Assembly: GCA_022428285.1 (NCBI GenBank) | Contig: JAKMCX010000014.1 | Coordinates: 1 to 33,208, forward strand | Direction of reading: 5' to 3' | Source: Flavobacteriales bacterium | Lineage (GTDB): Bacteria; Bacteroidota; Bacteroidia; Flavobacteriales_D; Sanyastnellaceae | Length of the DNA: 33,208 nucleotides | Shown here: piece by piece, positions 25,305 to 33,208 of the stretch | Layout: each line of letters opens with the position of its first letter | How positions within the stretch are numbered: the stretch's first letter is position 1 | Notes under the pieces: model-generated | The model's database searches: none | Seen by the model: only the letters and a program-made list of their open reading frames with translations | Told to the model about the DNA's origin: nothing | Position numbers and translations under genes: made by a program

Positions 25305-25396
25305 GTGCAGCGACCCCTGTCAATTTCACATCTTTCTTGTTGTTTTTAGTCGTAAATTATACCCCCTAATAGCAATGCACCCGACGACACCTTCCC

Positions 25397-27034
25397 ATGG
25401 CCTCTGGATCTGAAGCTCCTCAAGATGCGCTCCCCATCAGTGCGGGTTCTCTGTCCAAAGAGTGGCCGCAATGGTCCGTGTTTTTCGTGCTCACAATGGC
25501 CATCAGTTTCGGCACTTTTGGCGATGCGCTGGACAACCACTGGACCACAGCCTGGCTGCTTTTGGGAGGCGCCTCCTTGGCCCTGGCCTTGACGGGTTGT
25601 ATCCGAATGGTGCACCCCAAACTTTGGGCCATTGGCATGGCCGTCTTGGGGATACAAGCTTGGCGCGGAGGCCACTGTCAATGGGAAGTTTTGGCCCAAT
25701 TGGGATGGATTTGGACCTGGATTTGGACCGTACCGAACACCGAACGATTCAATTGGTGGAACGGGGTCAAAGCCTTGCCCGTGTTTGCATTGCTCATCGG
25801 TTCGGTGATGATGATGCATGCCCTCGGGGCCCTGCTCCAAGGCAACTGGGGACACGGCGCTTCTTATGAAATGAAGCTGCCTTGGGCACACCGCAACATC
25901 GGGATGGAAGCGCTCTTCATCATGTCCGTCATCGGCGGTCACATCTCCAAAAAGAGGTGGTGGGCATGGTGGGCCTTTATCACGGTGCTCGCATTGACTT
26001 ACCAAGTGCGCAGTGTCTTGCTCGGGTCTGCCTGCTGGATGCTCTATGCACTCTGGATTTCCAACACAGGTGGCGTGCTGATCAAGCGTGTTTTCCTCAT
26101 CGCCTGTAGCCTCTTTGCATCCGTTCAGATCGCTTGGAACTTGTTGCCTCAGGACGTTCGCGTCCGAGAATTCGCCAAGATGCCAGACATCGTGAAGGCG
26201 CTGGATGTGACTTACAACCTCAACTCCGCAGAGAGCTCCTCCATCCGGCTCAACCTCTGGTCTTGGACATTGGAAAACATCCAAATACATGGCGCCGGAC
26301 TCGGCGCTTGGCGCAACGATGCCGAAGGCTGGGTCAACGTTGCCGTTGGCCGTTGCGGCGAAGCCCTGCACAGGGCCCATTCAGAATTTCTCCAATGGAC
26401 CTATGAGATCGGTTGGCTCCCTTTGCTGCTCATGGTCGGGTTGTGTTGGCCCTTGCGCCGGAGCATGGGCCGATGGGCTTGGCTGGCCCTGCCTTTTTTC
26501 GCGTTCACCTTCCCGGCAGAGCGGGCGGAAATCCTGTGGCCCCTGGCCATGTTGGGTTGGCTTCTCAAGTCGCAATTCCAACCGCAACCCGACACCACTT
26601 CTGCCGTGGGGGGGCGTCGGTTGTTGATTGGAAGTTTCGCGGCCTTGTCCCTGCTGCTGGGCAGTTGGGTGGTCGCCCAAAACGGTTTAGGTCGAATTTT
26701 CAAACAATCCGGGAACCTCAAGGTAAACTGGACCCCCATTGAAGAGACTTGCATTGGCCTTCACCCTCAAGACATCGCATTGAACCACGCCGATGTCTTC
26801 CGTTCCATGGATGCATTCAATGCCGGAAACACCGCCAAGGGGACGGCCATCATACAAGGCCACATGGAACAAAATCCCCGCTGTATCTCAGGGATTCGGG
26901 TCTTGTTGAAGTTGAAAGGAGCATCAAACGATCCCAACTCCGTGTGCGGCTTGCTCAACGAAAAACTCCAGAGCACAGAAACCACATCGGAGGTTGCTGC
27001 AGCGCCCAGGCCCCCTCTTTTGGCAAAAAGGTGA
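25397..27034 (+). CDS. O-antigen ligase / Wzy-like membrane protein
   Basis: A 545-residue inner-membrane protein with about ten hydrophobic segments in its first 420 residues. The periplasmic-loop signature of the O-antigen ligase/Wzy (Wzy_C) superfamily is visible: SSSIRLNLWSWTLENIQIHG, then GAGLGAWR and HRAHSEFLQWTYEIGWLPLL (about 325-344), where His-x-x-His/Ser in the loop is functionally important in the family. Such proteins polymerise or transfer lipid-linked glycans on the periplasmic face. Residues beyond about 440 form a soluble helical, possibly TPR-like tail, as in several Bacteroidota members. It fits functionally with the flippase and glycosyltransferase at 19.9-22.4 kb but is not in that operon. 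The start at 25397 is the first in-frame ATG; another at 25375 is out of frame. Confidence 0.82.
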   Translation: MASGSEAPQDALPISAGSLSKEWPQWSVFFVLTMAISFGTFGDALDNHWTTAWLLLGGASLALALTGCIRMVHPKLWAIGMAVLGIQAWRGGHCQWEVLAQLGWIWTWIWTVPNTERFNWWNGVKALPVFALLIGSVMMMHALGALLQGNWGHGASYEMKLPWAHRNIGMEALFIMSVIGGHISKKRWWAWWAFITVLALTYQVRSVLLGSACWMLYALWISNTGGVLIKRVFLIACSLFASVQIAWNLLPQDVRVREFAKMPDIVKALDVTYNLNSAESSSIRLNLWSWTLENIQIHGAGLGAWRNDAEGWVNVAVGRCGEALHRAHSEFLQWTYEIGWLPLLLMVGLCWPLRRSMGRWAWLALPFFAFTFPAERAEILWPLAMLGWLLKSQFQPQPDTTSAVGGRRLLIGSFAALSLLLGSWVVAQNGLGRIFKQSGNLKVNWTPIEETCIGLHPQDIALNHADVFRSMDAFNAGNTAKGTAIIQGHMEQNPRCISGIRVLLKLKGASNDPNSVCGLLNEKLQSTETTSEVAAAPRPPLLAKR

Positions 27035-27055
27035 ATCCCTGGTGACGACTGGCCG

Positions 27056-28444
27056 TCATTTGGCGCCTTGAAACGCCGATAGCAAGTCCAACAACGCCTC
27101 GATGTCGGTCCGGTTGGTGGCGACCCCGACCGAAACCCTGACGGCGCCGCGGGTCTGCTGGCTGAAGGTCATGAAGTCGAAATAATCCCCATGGGTCTTT
27201 TCTTCGAAATAGGCCTTGAGGGTATCGTTGGAAATGGAATGGTTGGCCTCGTCCACGCCGGGGTTGCAAAAGCATCCGGTTCTGAGCGACACCCCCTTTG
27301 AAGCGGCTTCGTCTTCTACCGTTTGAATTGGAATGACCCCACCATCCTTGTCCAACACATTGAAGGCCACCGTGCCTCCACACAGCCTCCGATCGTCAGG
27401 CCCCAGAATGCGCACCAACGGAGCACCGTTGTTGTGGCGCATCTGGGAGAGCTTTTGGTAGAGCATGCCGGCGAGGGCATCCACCCGCTCTTTCAACCGT
27501 TCCATGCCGATGACCGAAATGAAATCGAGTCCTTGTCCGACAGCGGGAACATCGAGGTAGTTGACTGTACCGTCCTCAAACCGCTGGTGATCGGAATGAA
27601 AAAACCGGTCCGCGGCCCCGACCGATGACAACGTGATGTTGCCGCCGGCATACCATGGCTTGTTCAACTTGTCCAGGGCGTCTTTGCGCACCAACAAGGC
27701 TCCAATTCCTGTGGGGTAACCGAAAATCTTGTAAAACGAAACGGAAACGAACTGCGGTTGGACTTTTGAGAGACTCAGCGGCGAAGTGGGCACAAAAGCG
27801 GCTGCGTCTAGGAGCACATCCCAGCCTTGGCGCTGGGCCCTCCGCACCCACTTCAATTTGTGTCGCACGCCCGATACATTGGATTGAGCCGGGAAGGCGA
27901 AGAGCTTGTTTCTGCCTTCCAAACTGCAAAGCATCTGTTTCAAGTGCCCAGCATCCAAGGTCAGGTTTTGTTTGATCGGCGCATAGTGGAAGGTGCCGCC
28001 CTGACCTGCGCAATACTCCCGAATGCCGTTCACGGAGTTGTGGTTGTCGGCCGTCAGGAGGAAGGTCCCATCATCGGAGAACGGGTAACATTCCCCTACG
28101 ATTTTGAGTGCCGCTGAGGCATTGGATGTGAAAATGCACACATAGTCATCGGAGGCATTGAAAAACTCCAACACCTTGGCCCGCGCCAGCTCGACTTCTT
28201 TTGTGGACTTGGCCGATGTGGGGTTGACCGAATGGGGGTTGCCATGCACACCGGTCAATAGCCGGCCCATTTGTTGGATCACTTGGGTCGCACTGTGCAA
28301 CCCCCCGCCGGTGTAATCCAGATAGACTTGACCGGTTTCGTCGAGCCTGCCGTACTCGGTAGACCGGAGATTTTCGAAGTATGCATCGTGGGGCAGTGTC
28401 TGCGTTGACTGCGGTGCAAAGAGGAAGTTGAATGGCTGAATCAT
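27056..28444 (-). CDS. Stand-alone PLP-dependent class V aminotransferase, molybdenum-cofactor-sulfurase-like
   Basis: A 462-residue fold-type I PLP enzyme related to cysteine desulfurases. The segment around Lys239, SFYKIFGYPTGIGALLV (236-252), and the Cys-loop RTGCFCNPG (388-396) match the N-terminal desulfurase domain of eukaryotic Moco sulfurase (MOCOS/ABA3), more than NifS, IscS or SufS. GTVNY (292-296), TSNASAALK (106-114) and LDAAAFVPT (212-220; Asp to PLP N1) complete the site. The C-terminal MOSC domain of true Moco sulfurases is absent. The likely reaction is sulfur mobilisation from L-cysteine or a related C-S substrate; the acceptor is unknown. The ATG at 28444 (MIQPFNFLFAP) is favoured; an in-frame ATG at 28504 would add 20 residues. 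It converges with the O-antigen-ligase-like gene, 21 bases apart, downstream of purT. Confidence 0.85.
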   Translation of the reverse strand: MIQPFNFLFAPQSTQTLPHDAYFENLRSTEYGRLDETGQVYLDYTGGGLHSATQVIQQMGRLLTGVHGNPHSVNPTSAKSTKEVELARAKVLEFFNASDDYVCIFTSNASAALKIVGECYPFSDDGTFLLTADNHNSVNGIREYCAGQGGTFHYAPIKQNLTLDAGHLKQMLCSLEGRNKLFAFPAQSNVSGVRHKLKWVRRAQRQGWDVLLDAAAFVPTSPLSLSKVQPQFVSVSFYKIFGYPTGIGALLVRKDALDKLNKPWYAGGNITLSSVGAADRFFHSDHQRFEDGTVNYLDVPAVGQGLDFISVIGMERLKERVDALAGMLYQKLSQMRHNNGAPLVRILGPDDRRLCGGTVAFNVLDKDGGVIPIQTVEDEAASKGVSLRTGCFCNPGVDEANHSISNDTLKAYFEEKTHGDYFDFMTFSQQTRGAVRVSVGVATNRTDIEALLDLLSAFQGAK

Positions 28445-28557
28445 AGCGTCTGGGATTGGGCAATAAGGCGAGACCAAAGTCACCTGTGCCCTGCGCTGTT
28501 TCATTGCAGATTGCTGCCGCCGGGGATGACTTTCGTCATGTCACCCCCTCTCCCACT

Positions 28558-28677
28558 TTATCCTTTTTGGTCGGTGACCCCCAAGCCGACTGGGTGCCCA
28601 GGCCATTCCTCGGCGCACTGCCGCAGCATTTCCAATACCTGAGTCCGGATTCTGATGTACGACTCGACCTGTGCCAT
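28558..28677 (-). CDS. Possible 39-residue ORF between purT and the aminotransferase gene
   Basis: MAQVESYIRIRTQVLEML and onward, 39 residues, starts 22 bases after the purT stop in the same direction. The first half could form an amphipathic helix and the composition looks coding. Nothing else fills this 255-base gap. I do not recognise it, and it may be chance. Confidence 0.25.
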   Translation of the reverse strand: MAQVESYIRIRTQVLEMLRQCAEEWPGHPVGLGVTDQKG

Positions 28678-28699
28678 GTGCACTTCTGTGCGGCGTGGT

Positions 28700-29896
28700 T
28701 CAGTCCTGCACCCGAACCTGGATGAGGGCTGCCGTTTGCTTGGCCTTCTCTGTCAAGGTGGCCACTGAAGCTGAACGGTCTCCATATGCCACAGCGACTC
28801 CCATGCGGCGGTAAGGCCGCACGGAGGGCTTACCAAAGAGCCGTATATCGGTCTGGGGAACGGCTGCGGCTTGGAGCACGCCATCGAAGACAGGGACGCC
28901 CGAACCTATCGACTGGGGCGCGAGCACAACGGCGCTTGCACCATTTCGGAGGGCTTCAATCTCGGCCACAGGCAGGCCCAAAACTGCGCGGGCATGCAAC
29001 TCGAACTCACTGAAGTTCTGTGTCCCGGCCAAGGTGACCATTCCGGTATCGTGCGGACGTGGAGAAAGCTCCGAGAAGTAGACCGAACCCGGCGCGTCTT
29101 CGGTAGCATTTTGGATGAAAAACTCGACCCCCCAGATGCCATGGCCTCCCAACTCCGCAGTCACCGCAGCCGCCATGTTCTGTGCATCTTCCAGCAATGA
29201 AGGCTCCATGGCAGCCGGCTGCCAGCTCTCTTGATAATCACCGCGCTCCTGCCTGTGCCCAATGGGGGGACAGAACAAGGTCCTGCCGCTGGCCTGCGTC
29301 AAGGTGAGCAGCGTGATCTCGTAGTCAAAATCGATGAAGGCCTCCACGATGACTTCGGCCAAATCACCCCGCGACCCTTCCAAACCGTATTGCCAGGCCT
29401 TTTCGATATCGCCTTCGGTTCGGATCACAGACTGGCCCTTCCCCGAGCTCGACATGAGCGGCTTGACCACACAAGGCATGCCCACAGCCTCGACCCCTTC
29501 TCGGAGGGCTTCCAAAGTGGTGGCATACCGATAAGGCGCGGTCTTTAGGCCCAGATCTACAGCCGCCAAATCGCGGATGGCACGACGGTTCATGGTGAAC
29601 TGGGCCGCTTTGGCCGAGGGAACCACCTGAATGCCTTGGGCCTCGTAGTCGTAAAACCGTTCGGTGCGAATGGATTCTACTTCGGGTACGATGATGTCTG
29701 GTGTGTGCTTGGCCACCACGGCGTCCAAGGCAGCTCCATCGAGCATGTTGATCACCTCGCTTTGATCGGCCACCTGCATGGCAGGAGCGCCTGGATAGCT
29801 GTCTACCGCGATAACATGTTGACCCAAGCGCTGCAATGAAATCACCACCTCTTTGCCCAGCTCCCCTGATCCAAGGAGCAGAATCTTCTTGTTCAT
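28700..29896 (-). CDS. purT: Formate-dependent phosphoribosylglycinamide formyltransferase PurT
   Basis: A 398-residue ATP-grasp enzyme, close to the roughly 392 residues of E. coli PurT. It makes formyl-GAR from GAR, formate and ATP in purine synthesis. The N terminus [20 protein letters not shown] (6-25) and [15 protein letters not shown] are PurT hallmarks; [28 protein letters not shown] (ATP-binding loop) and [15 protein letters not shown] near residue 280 confirm the family. It is probably monocistronic or shares a transcript with the downstream aminotransferase gene. A candidate promoter lies just upstream, and the gene is separated from the PLD lipoprotein gene by 73 bases. Confidence 0.96.
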   Translation of the reverse strand: MNKKILLLGSGELGKEVVISLQRLGQHVIAVDSYPGAPAMQVADQSEVINMLDGAALDAVVAKHTPDIIVPEVESIRTERFYDYEAQGIQVVPSAKAAQFTMNRRAIRDLAAVDLGLKTAPYRYATTLEALREGVEAVGMPCVVKPLMSSSGKGQSVIRTEGDIEKAWQYGLEGSRGDLAEVIVEAFIDFDYEITLLTLTQASGRTLFCPPIGHRQERGDYQESWQPAAMEPSLLEDAQNMAAAVTAELGGHGIWGVEFFIQNATEDAPGSVYFSELSPRPHDTGMVTLAGTQNFSEFELHARAVLGLPVAEIEALRNGASAVVLAPQSIGSGVPVFDGVLQAAAVPQTDIRLFGKPSVRPYRRMGVAVAYGDRSASVATLTEKAKQTAALIQVRVQD

Positions 29897-29914
29897 GTCC
29901 GAAAACTACAGCGA

Positions 29915-29922
29915 CAAAGTTT
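29915..29922 (-). promoter_or_regulatory. Candidate purT promoter (-7 AAACTTTG, -33 TTG)
   Basis: On the minus strand AAACTTTG (one mismatch to TAnnTTTG) is preceded at 21 bases by TTG (29944-29946), and it lies 18 bases before the purT ATG. Spacing fits Bacteroidota promoters. Confidence 0.4.
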
Positions 29923-29969
29923 GGTCGCGGCGCATCTCCCGGTCAATGGCGATGCTCCGAGACCTGCGC

Positions 29970-31496
29970 TCACAACAGGGATGCGGGAACGATGCGCCTC
30001 AGCCACGTTTGGAACCGTTTGGACCAACCGGCATGGCGGTCTGGATTGTCCGTCAAACTGGCCGGCCAGGCATTGGCTGGGAGCAACTCCGTCAGCATGA
30101 GGCTTTCCACCTGCTGTGCCATGGCGGGAGAAGACATGATGGCCACGCACTCGGTGTTGAGGTTGGCACTTCTGGGGTCCAAGTTGAAGGTTCCAATCAC
30201 CACGGTCTGGTGGTCGACCACCATGGATTTGGCATGCAGACCAAACGTGGGAACATACCCACTCCGCTTCTGCTTCTCGGCCGTAATGAGGGCTTTTCGC
30301 ACTTCAGCGTCGGGCCGGTATTCGTACACCAGAACACCAGATTGGATCAGCCGGTCTCGAATGCGCTGGTACCCATTGAATGCCTCCAGGTTGTCCGTAG
30401 AGCAGAGGCTGTTGGTCAGAATCCGGACCTCCACCCCCCGATTCACCGCATCGGCAAACACCCCCAACCCAAGGTCGGTGAGGACGAGGTAGGGGCTCTG
30501 TATGGTCAAAGAGGTTTTCGCTTCAGACACCAATTTCAAAAGGGCGTCGGTGCTGGCCCCTCCGCCAGAATAGCCGGAAGAGCTGTTTTTTCCGGGCGGG
30601 TCAGAGACAAAGCTCATGCCCTCCAGACGGTGCAATCGGCCTGCACCAATCAATCTGGGAATCGCTTCGGGAATGCCATCGATGAGTGCCCGGATTTCTG
30701 GCCAGAAGTTCTCCGGGTCACAGGCGTATGCATGGATCTTGTTGTAAAATCCCGACGGGTCTGTCGCAGTCGCGATGTCTCCCTGGAGCTCTGCGGCAAG
30801 CGGATGAGACCAGAACACGTCAAAGGAGGCTTGGACCTCTCTGGCGCCTGTCCCCAAAAGCAGGACATCGCGGTCTCGAAAATTGTACCCTTGATCGTAA
30901 TCGAAATATTCGTCTGCAATGTTGCGGCCGCCGGTGATGGCCACCCGGCCGTCAACGACAAACGTCTTGTTGTGCATCCTTTGGTTGAACCCTTGGAAGT
31001 CGGCCAACATGTGGCGCGCCTTGTCCAATGTGTTTTTGCCGTCCGTGGGGTTGTAAACGCGGATGGAAATGTTGGGGTGCGCATTCAATGCCGCCACGTC
31101 TTGGGCCGTCACGTCCAGCATGAAATCATCCACCAGCATGCGGACTTGAACCCCTCGATCTGCGGCATGCAAGATTTGATCCAAGGCAATGATGCCCACA
31201 TTGTCCATCGAGAAAATGAAGTACTGAATGTCGATGGATCGCGTGGCCTTTTGGCCCAACCAAGCCCTAGAAAAAATGGCCTCTTCTCCCTCCTCCAGCA
31301 CATAGGCCCAAGTCCCCGTACTGTCTTGGATTCCCGCCGCTTTCATTTGCGCGGAAATGCCCGATTCTACCGCCTCTACCCCGGGTTGCTCGCAGGAGAT
31401 CGGCTGTCCATCGTAAGGACCCAATCTGTCCTGAAGGGCCTCTGTATTACAGCCACTCCACATCAAGACAACACACGGGAATATCCAACGGATCAT
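29970..31496 (-). CDS. Phospholipase D-like lipoprotein (cardiolipin-synthase-like, two HKD motifs)
   Basis: A 508-residue PLD-superfamily protein. The N terminus (MIRWIFPCVVLMWSGC) is a lipoprotein-type signal with Cys16, although Trp replaces the usual Leu at -3. Both catalytic motifs are intact: His175/Lys177/Asp182 (MHNKTFVVD, then GGRNIADEYF) and His421/Lys423/Asp428 (LHAKSMVVD, then GTFNLDPRS). The GGRNI/GTFNLDPRS pattern and spacing resemble ClsC/YmdC-type cardiolipin synthases, so phosphatidyl transfer or phospholipid hydrolysis in the envelope is the best guess. Periplasmic lipid attachment would be unusual for a synthase. The ATG at 31496 is chosen because the one at 31520 lies inside the receptor gene's stop region and weakens the signal. 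It follows the TonB receptor gene by 27 bases, likely co-transcribed. Confidence 0.88.
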   Translation of the reverse strand: MIRWIFPCVVLMWSGCNTEALQDRLGPYDGQPISCEQPGVEAVESGISAQMKAAGIQDSTGTWAYVLEEGEEAIFSRAWLGQKATRSIDIQYFIFSMDNVGIIALDQILHAADRGVQVRMLVDDFMLDVTAQDVAALNAHPNISIRVYNPTDGKNTLDKARHMLADFQGFNQRMHNKTFVVDGRVAITGGRNIADEYFDYDQGYNFRDRDVLLLGTGAREVQASFDVFWSHPLAAELQGDIATATDPSGFYNKIHAYACDPENFWPEIRALIDGIPEAIPRLIGAGRLHRLEGMSFVSDPPGKNSSSGYSGGGASTDALLKLVSEAKTSLTIQSPYLVLTDLGLGVFADAVNRGVEVRILTNSLCSTDNLEAFNGYQRIRDRLIQSGVLVYEYRPDAEVRKALITAEKQKRSGYVPTFGLHAKSMVVDHQTVVIGTFNLDPRSANLNTECVAIMSSPAMAQQVESLMLTELLPANAWPASLTDNPDRHAGWSKRFQTWLRRIVPASLL

Positions 31497-31523
31497 GCCC
31501 TCAAGGTAGCCCGATTGCAAGCA

Positions 31524-33208
31524 TCAAAATGCACACGACCATTCCACAAAGACCCGACGTTGCTCGATGGGACCGTAGACCCTGGATGCGTCGAAGTCCT
31601 CACCAAAAGGGTCGTCTGCGCCCACCAACGGCAAGGCTTGTAGAGCATTTCCGGCATTGCGGATTCCAAGGGTTATCGTGTGACGGCCATCATGTCCATA
31701 GGTCGGTGCGGTTCCAAACCTTTTGAAGACGGATGCATGCACCAAGGCGTAGGGCTCACTTTCATCTCCAAGCTCAGGATTGTTGGGCAACCGCATCACA
31801 CCAACGGTCTGGGCATTGATGTTCCATCCCCATGCTTTCCCGGCCCGGCCAACCGCCAGGGTGGTGGTCATGGAAGGGGCGAAGGGTTGCTCCTCTCCGA
31901 CGCCCTGCAACGCTTGCAACCACCCGTTGGCCTGACCTTCAAAAATTTCACTTTGCAAGAGTGTGGCCCCCAGGTTGACGCGCCATCCCAATCCGGTCAA
32001 CCAGAGGTCGCTCCCCACACCCCGAGACCAACCCACGCCATCGATGTTGCGGTACAAAATCGCATCGGGGATGCTGTCGAAATCGGCATAAATCCGGTCG
32101 GTAAACAAGGTGGCGAACCCATAAATGGAGGCAGACGCAGACCAGCGTTCATTGCCAAAAGCCTGGGTGCCGCTCAGGTGCGCATTCCAACTGGATTCTG
32201 GGGATAGTCCGCCTTCCGGCTGCACGACCGTTCGGGAGCCATCCAAGGCCGCATGCTCCTCGGTGAAGAGGTGAACGCGGCGGTATCCGCGCCCCGCGTT
32301 GAGGCGGACATCCGCGTTGGCATGGGACCACTTGACATTTACCCTGGGAGCCACCACCGGCGCACGGTCCGATGGTTTTTCGATCCGCAAACCATGGATC
32401 CAAGACCACTTTACCGCGCCTGACGGACTTTTGACCTCACCACTGTACTCCCCAAAAACAGCAGGAATCCAGACGTTCATGTCGGAATCGACGGGGGTCT
32501 GGTCGCTGTACTTGTCCCACAATACACTGAACCCTCCTGTGGCCCTGCGCCCTTGGCGCCAACTCCACCCGCTGTGGTAGGCGTCGAGATTGGCTGTGAG
32601 TTCCTCGGCGTCGAAGGCAGTCAGCCCATATGTGCTTTTCTGTCGGTGGTATGCCGCACCACCTTGGTAGGTCCATCCCTTTTCACGGATGGGACGAGAG
32701 CCAAAAACCCACTCTGAACGCAGCAAATCCACACGTTCTCCGTACCGGCTGTCCGTTCCGCGGTCCGCTTCTTCAAAGTCCAGTTCACCGCCGAACCGTT
32801 CTTCGGCAAACACACGCCCTGTCAACCGCACATTCCTCAATGCTCCGCGTCGCTGATGGCGCACAGTTGCCACCCCTCTGCGCAAGGTGGGGGCATCGGT
32901 AAAACCGTCGCCATTGTCATCGATGCGGCGGTTGAAATGGAGCCCGTCCAGTCCCATCTGCCAGGCCGCGTCGGGCCTGCCAAAGGTGGCGGATGCCGAG
33001 GCTTGAAACCTGCCGTGGCTGTCCAGCCGGGCACTGGCCGCAGACGCGCCGCTCTCCAGTGGCGCGAGCACCACATTGATTACCCCACCCACAGCTTGAC
33101 TTCCAAACCGCGCACTGGCCGGCCCCTGAAGTACTTCGACCTGTTGGACCATGCTCAATGGAATGCCGTCCAGCGCATATGCCGAAGCCAATCCACCCAA
33201 CAGGGGAA
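31524..33208 (-). CDS. TonB-dependent receptor (N-terminus beyond right edge)
   Basis: The reading frame stays open to the right edge, so the signal peptide, TonB box and start of the plug are missing; about 560 residues are visible. The plug end is clear: ALDGIPLSMVQQVEVLQGPA and FGSQAVGGVINVVL. The rest is a beta barrel with alternating aromatic strands and an aromatic C terminus (VFVEWSCAF), as expected for outer-membrane insertion. FTEEHAALDGSR resembles extracellular-loop segments of siderophore/vitamin-type receptors, with which this shorter receptor fits better than with SusC types. The ligand is unknown. The HKD lipoprotein gene follows 27 bases downstream. Confidence 0.9.
   Translation of the reverse strand, partial: PLLGGLASAYALDGIPLSMVQQVEVLQGPASARFGSQAVGGVINVVLAPLESGASAASARLDSHGRFQASASATFGRPDAAWQMGLDGLHFNRRIDDNGDGFTDAPTLRRGVATVRHQRRGALRNVRLTGRVFAEERFGGELDFEEADRGTDSRYGERVDLLRSEWVFGSRPIREKGWTYQGGAAYHRQKSTYGLTAFDAEELTANLDAYHSGWSWRQGRRATGGFSVLWDKYSDQTPVDSDMNVWIPAVFGEYSGEVKSPSGAVKWSWIHGLRIEKPSDRAPVVAPRVNVKWSHANADVRLNAGRGYRRVHLFTEEHAALDGSRTVVQPEGGLSPESSWNAHLSGTQAFGNERWSASASIYGFATLFTDRIYADFDSIPDAILYRNIDGVGWSRGVGSDLWLTGLGWRVNLGATLLQSEIFEGQANGWLQALQGVGEEQPFAPSMTTTLAVGRAGKAWGWNINAQTVGVMRLPNNPELGDESEPYALVHASVFKRFGTAPTYGHDGRHTITLGIRNAGNALQALPLVGADDPFGEDFDASRVYGPIEQRRVFVEWSCAF

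Noticed and set aside
28456-28725. 89-codon plus-strand frame over the purT-aminotransferase gap
   Set aside because: It overlaps the 3' end of purT, has no recognisable feature and runs against all neighbouring genes.
29853-31643. 596-codon plus-strand open frame, longer than the gene opposite
   Set aside because: The minus strand encodes a PLD protein with both HKD motifs. The plus reading matches nothing and also spans the start of purT and the end of the receptor gene.

Overview
The window is a GC-rich chromosomal segment of a member of the Bacteroidota, most likely a marine or aquatic Flavobacteriales-type bacterium. Five complete secreted proteins end in type IX secretion (T9SS type A) sorting domains opening with a PNP motif. 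There are two TonB-dependent receptors, one with the Bacteroidota-style carboxypeptidase-like regulatory domain at its N terminus. Candidate promoters carry the TAnnTTTG -7 element of this phylum. One secreted protein has five copies of a Cys-rich repeat (GCTDxxACN, then DDGSC) that is common in marine Flavobacteriales. I see no tRNA, rRNA, CRISPR array, insertion sequence or phage gene. No stretch longer than about 255 bases lacks a gene.

Layout. (1) 1-4636, minus: a CotH-kinase-like secreted protein cut by the left edge, preceded by a large HEXXH metalloprotease. (2) 4683-7679: a di-heme cytochrome c peroxidase lipoprotein, a convergent histidine kinase without an evident sensor domain, and a divergent patatin-like phospholipase. 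(3) 7778-15139, plus: a tight four-gene unit of lamin-tail-domain secreted protein, TonB-dependent receptor, OB-fold/phospholipase-D-like secreted protein and BNR beta-propeller lipoprotein, with gaps of 20 and 2 bases and an ATGA overlap. (4) 15162-19061: a pappalysin-type (M43) metalloprotease on minus and a four-FAS1-domain protein on plus, both T9SS cargo. (5) 19134-22798, minus: cysQ, a GT4 glycosyltransferase, a Wzx-like flippase and a small hypothetical gene. (6) 22934-27034: a cupin, a leucine-rich-repeat periplasmic or surface protein, a 53-residue membrane protein and an O-antigen-ligase/Wzy-like membrane protein. (7) 27056-33208, minus: a stand-alone class V aminotransferase of the molybdenum-cofactor-sulfurase type, purT, a phospholipase-D-like lipoprotein and a second TonB-dependent receptor cut by the right edge.

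The main theme is the cell surface: secretion and anchoring of large adhesive or proteolytic proteins, polysaccharide assembly, and nutrient uptake. The most system-like locus is 7778-15139. A TonB receptor there is translationally linked to a secreted protein that joins an OB-like fold to two complete HKD phosphodiesterase motifs, and it is flanked by a lamin-tail protein and a cysteine-containing propeller lipoprotein. I infer a surface machine that cleaves a phosphodiester polymer or lipid (extracellular DNA is one candidate) and imports the product. A second TonB receptor next to an HKD lipoprotein at the right end repeats the pairing.
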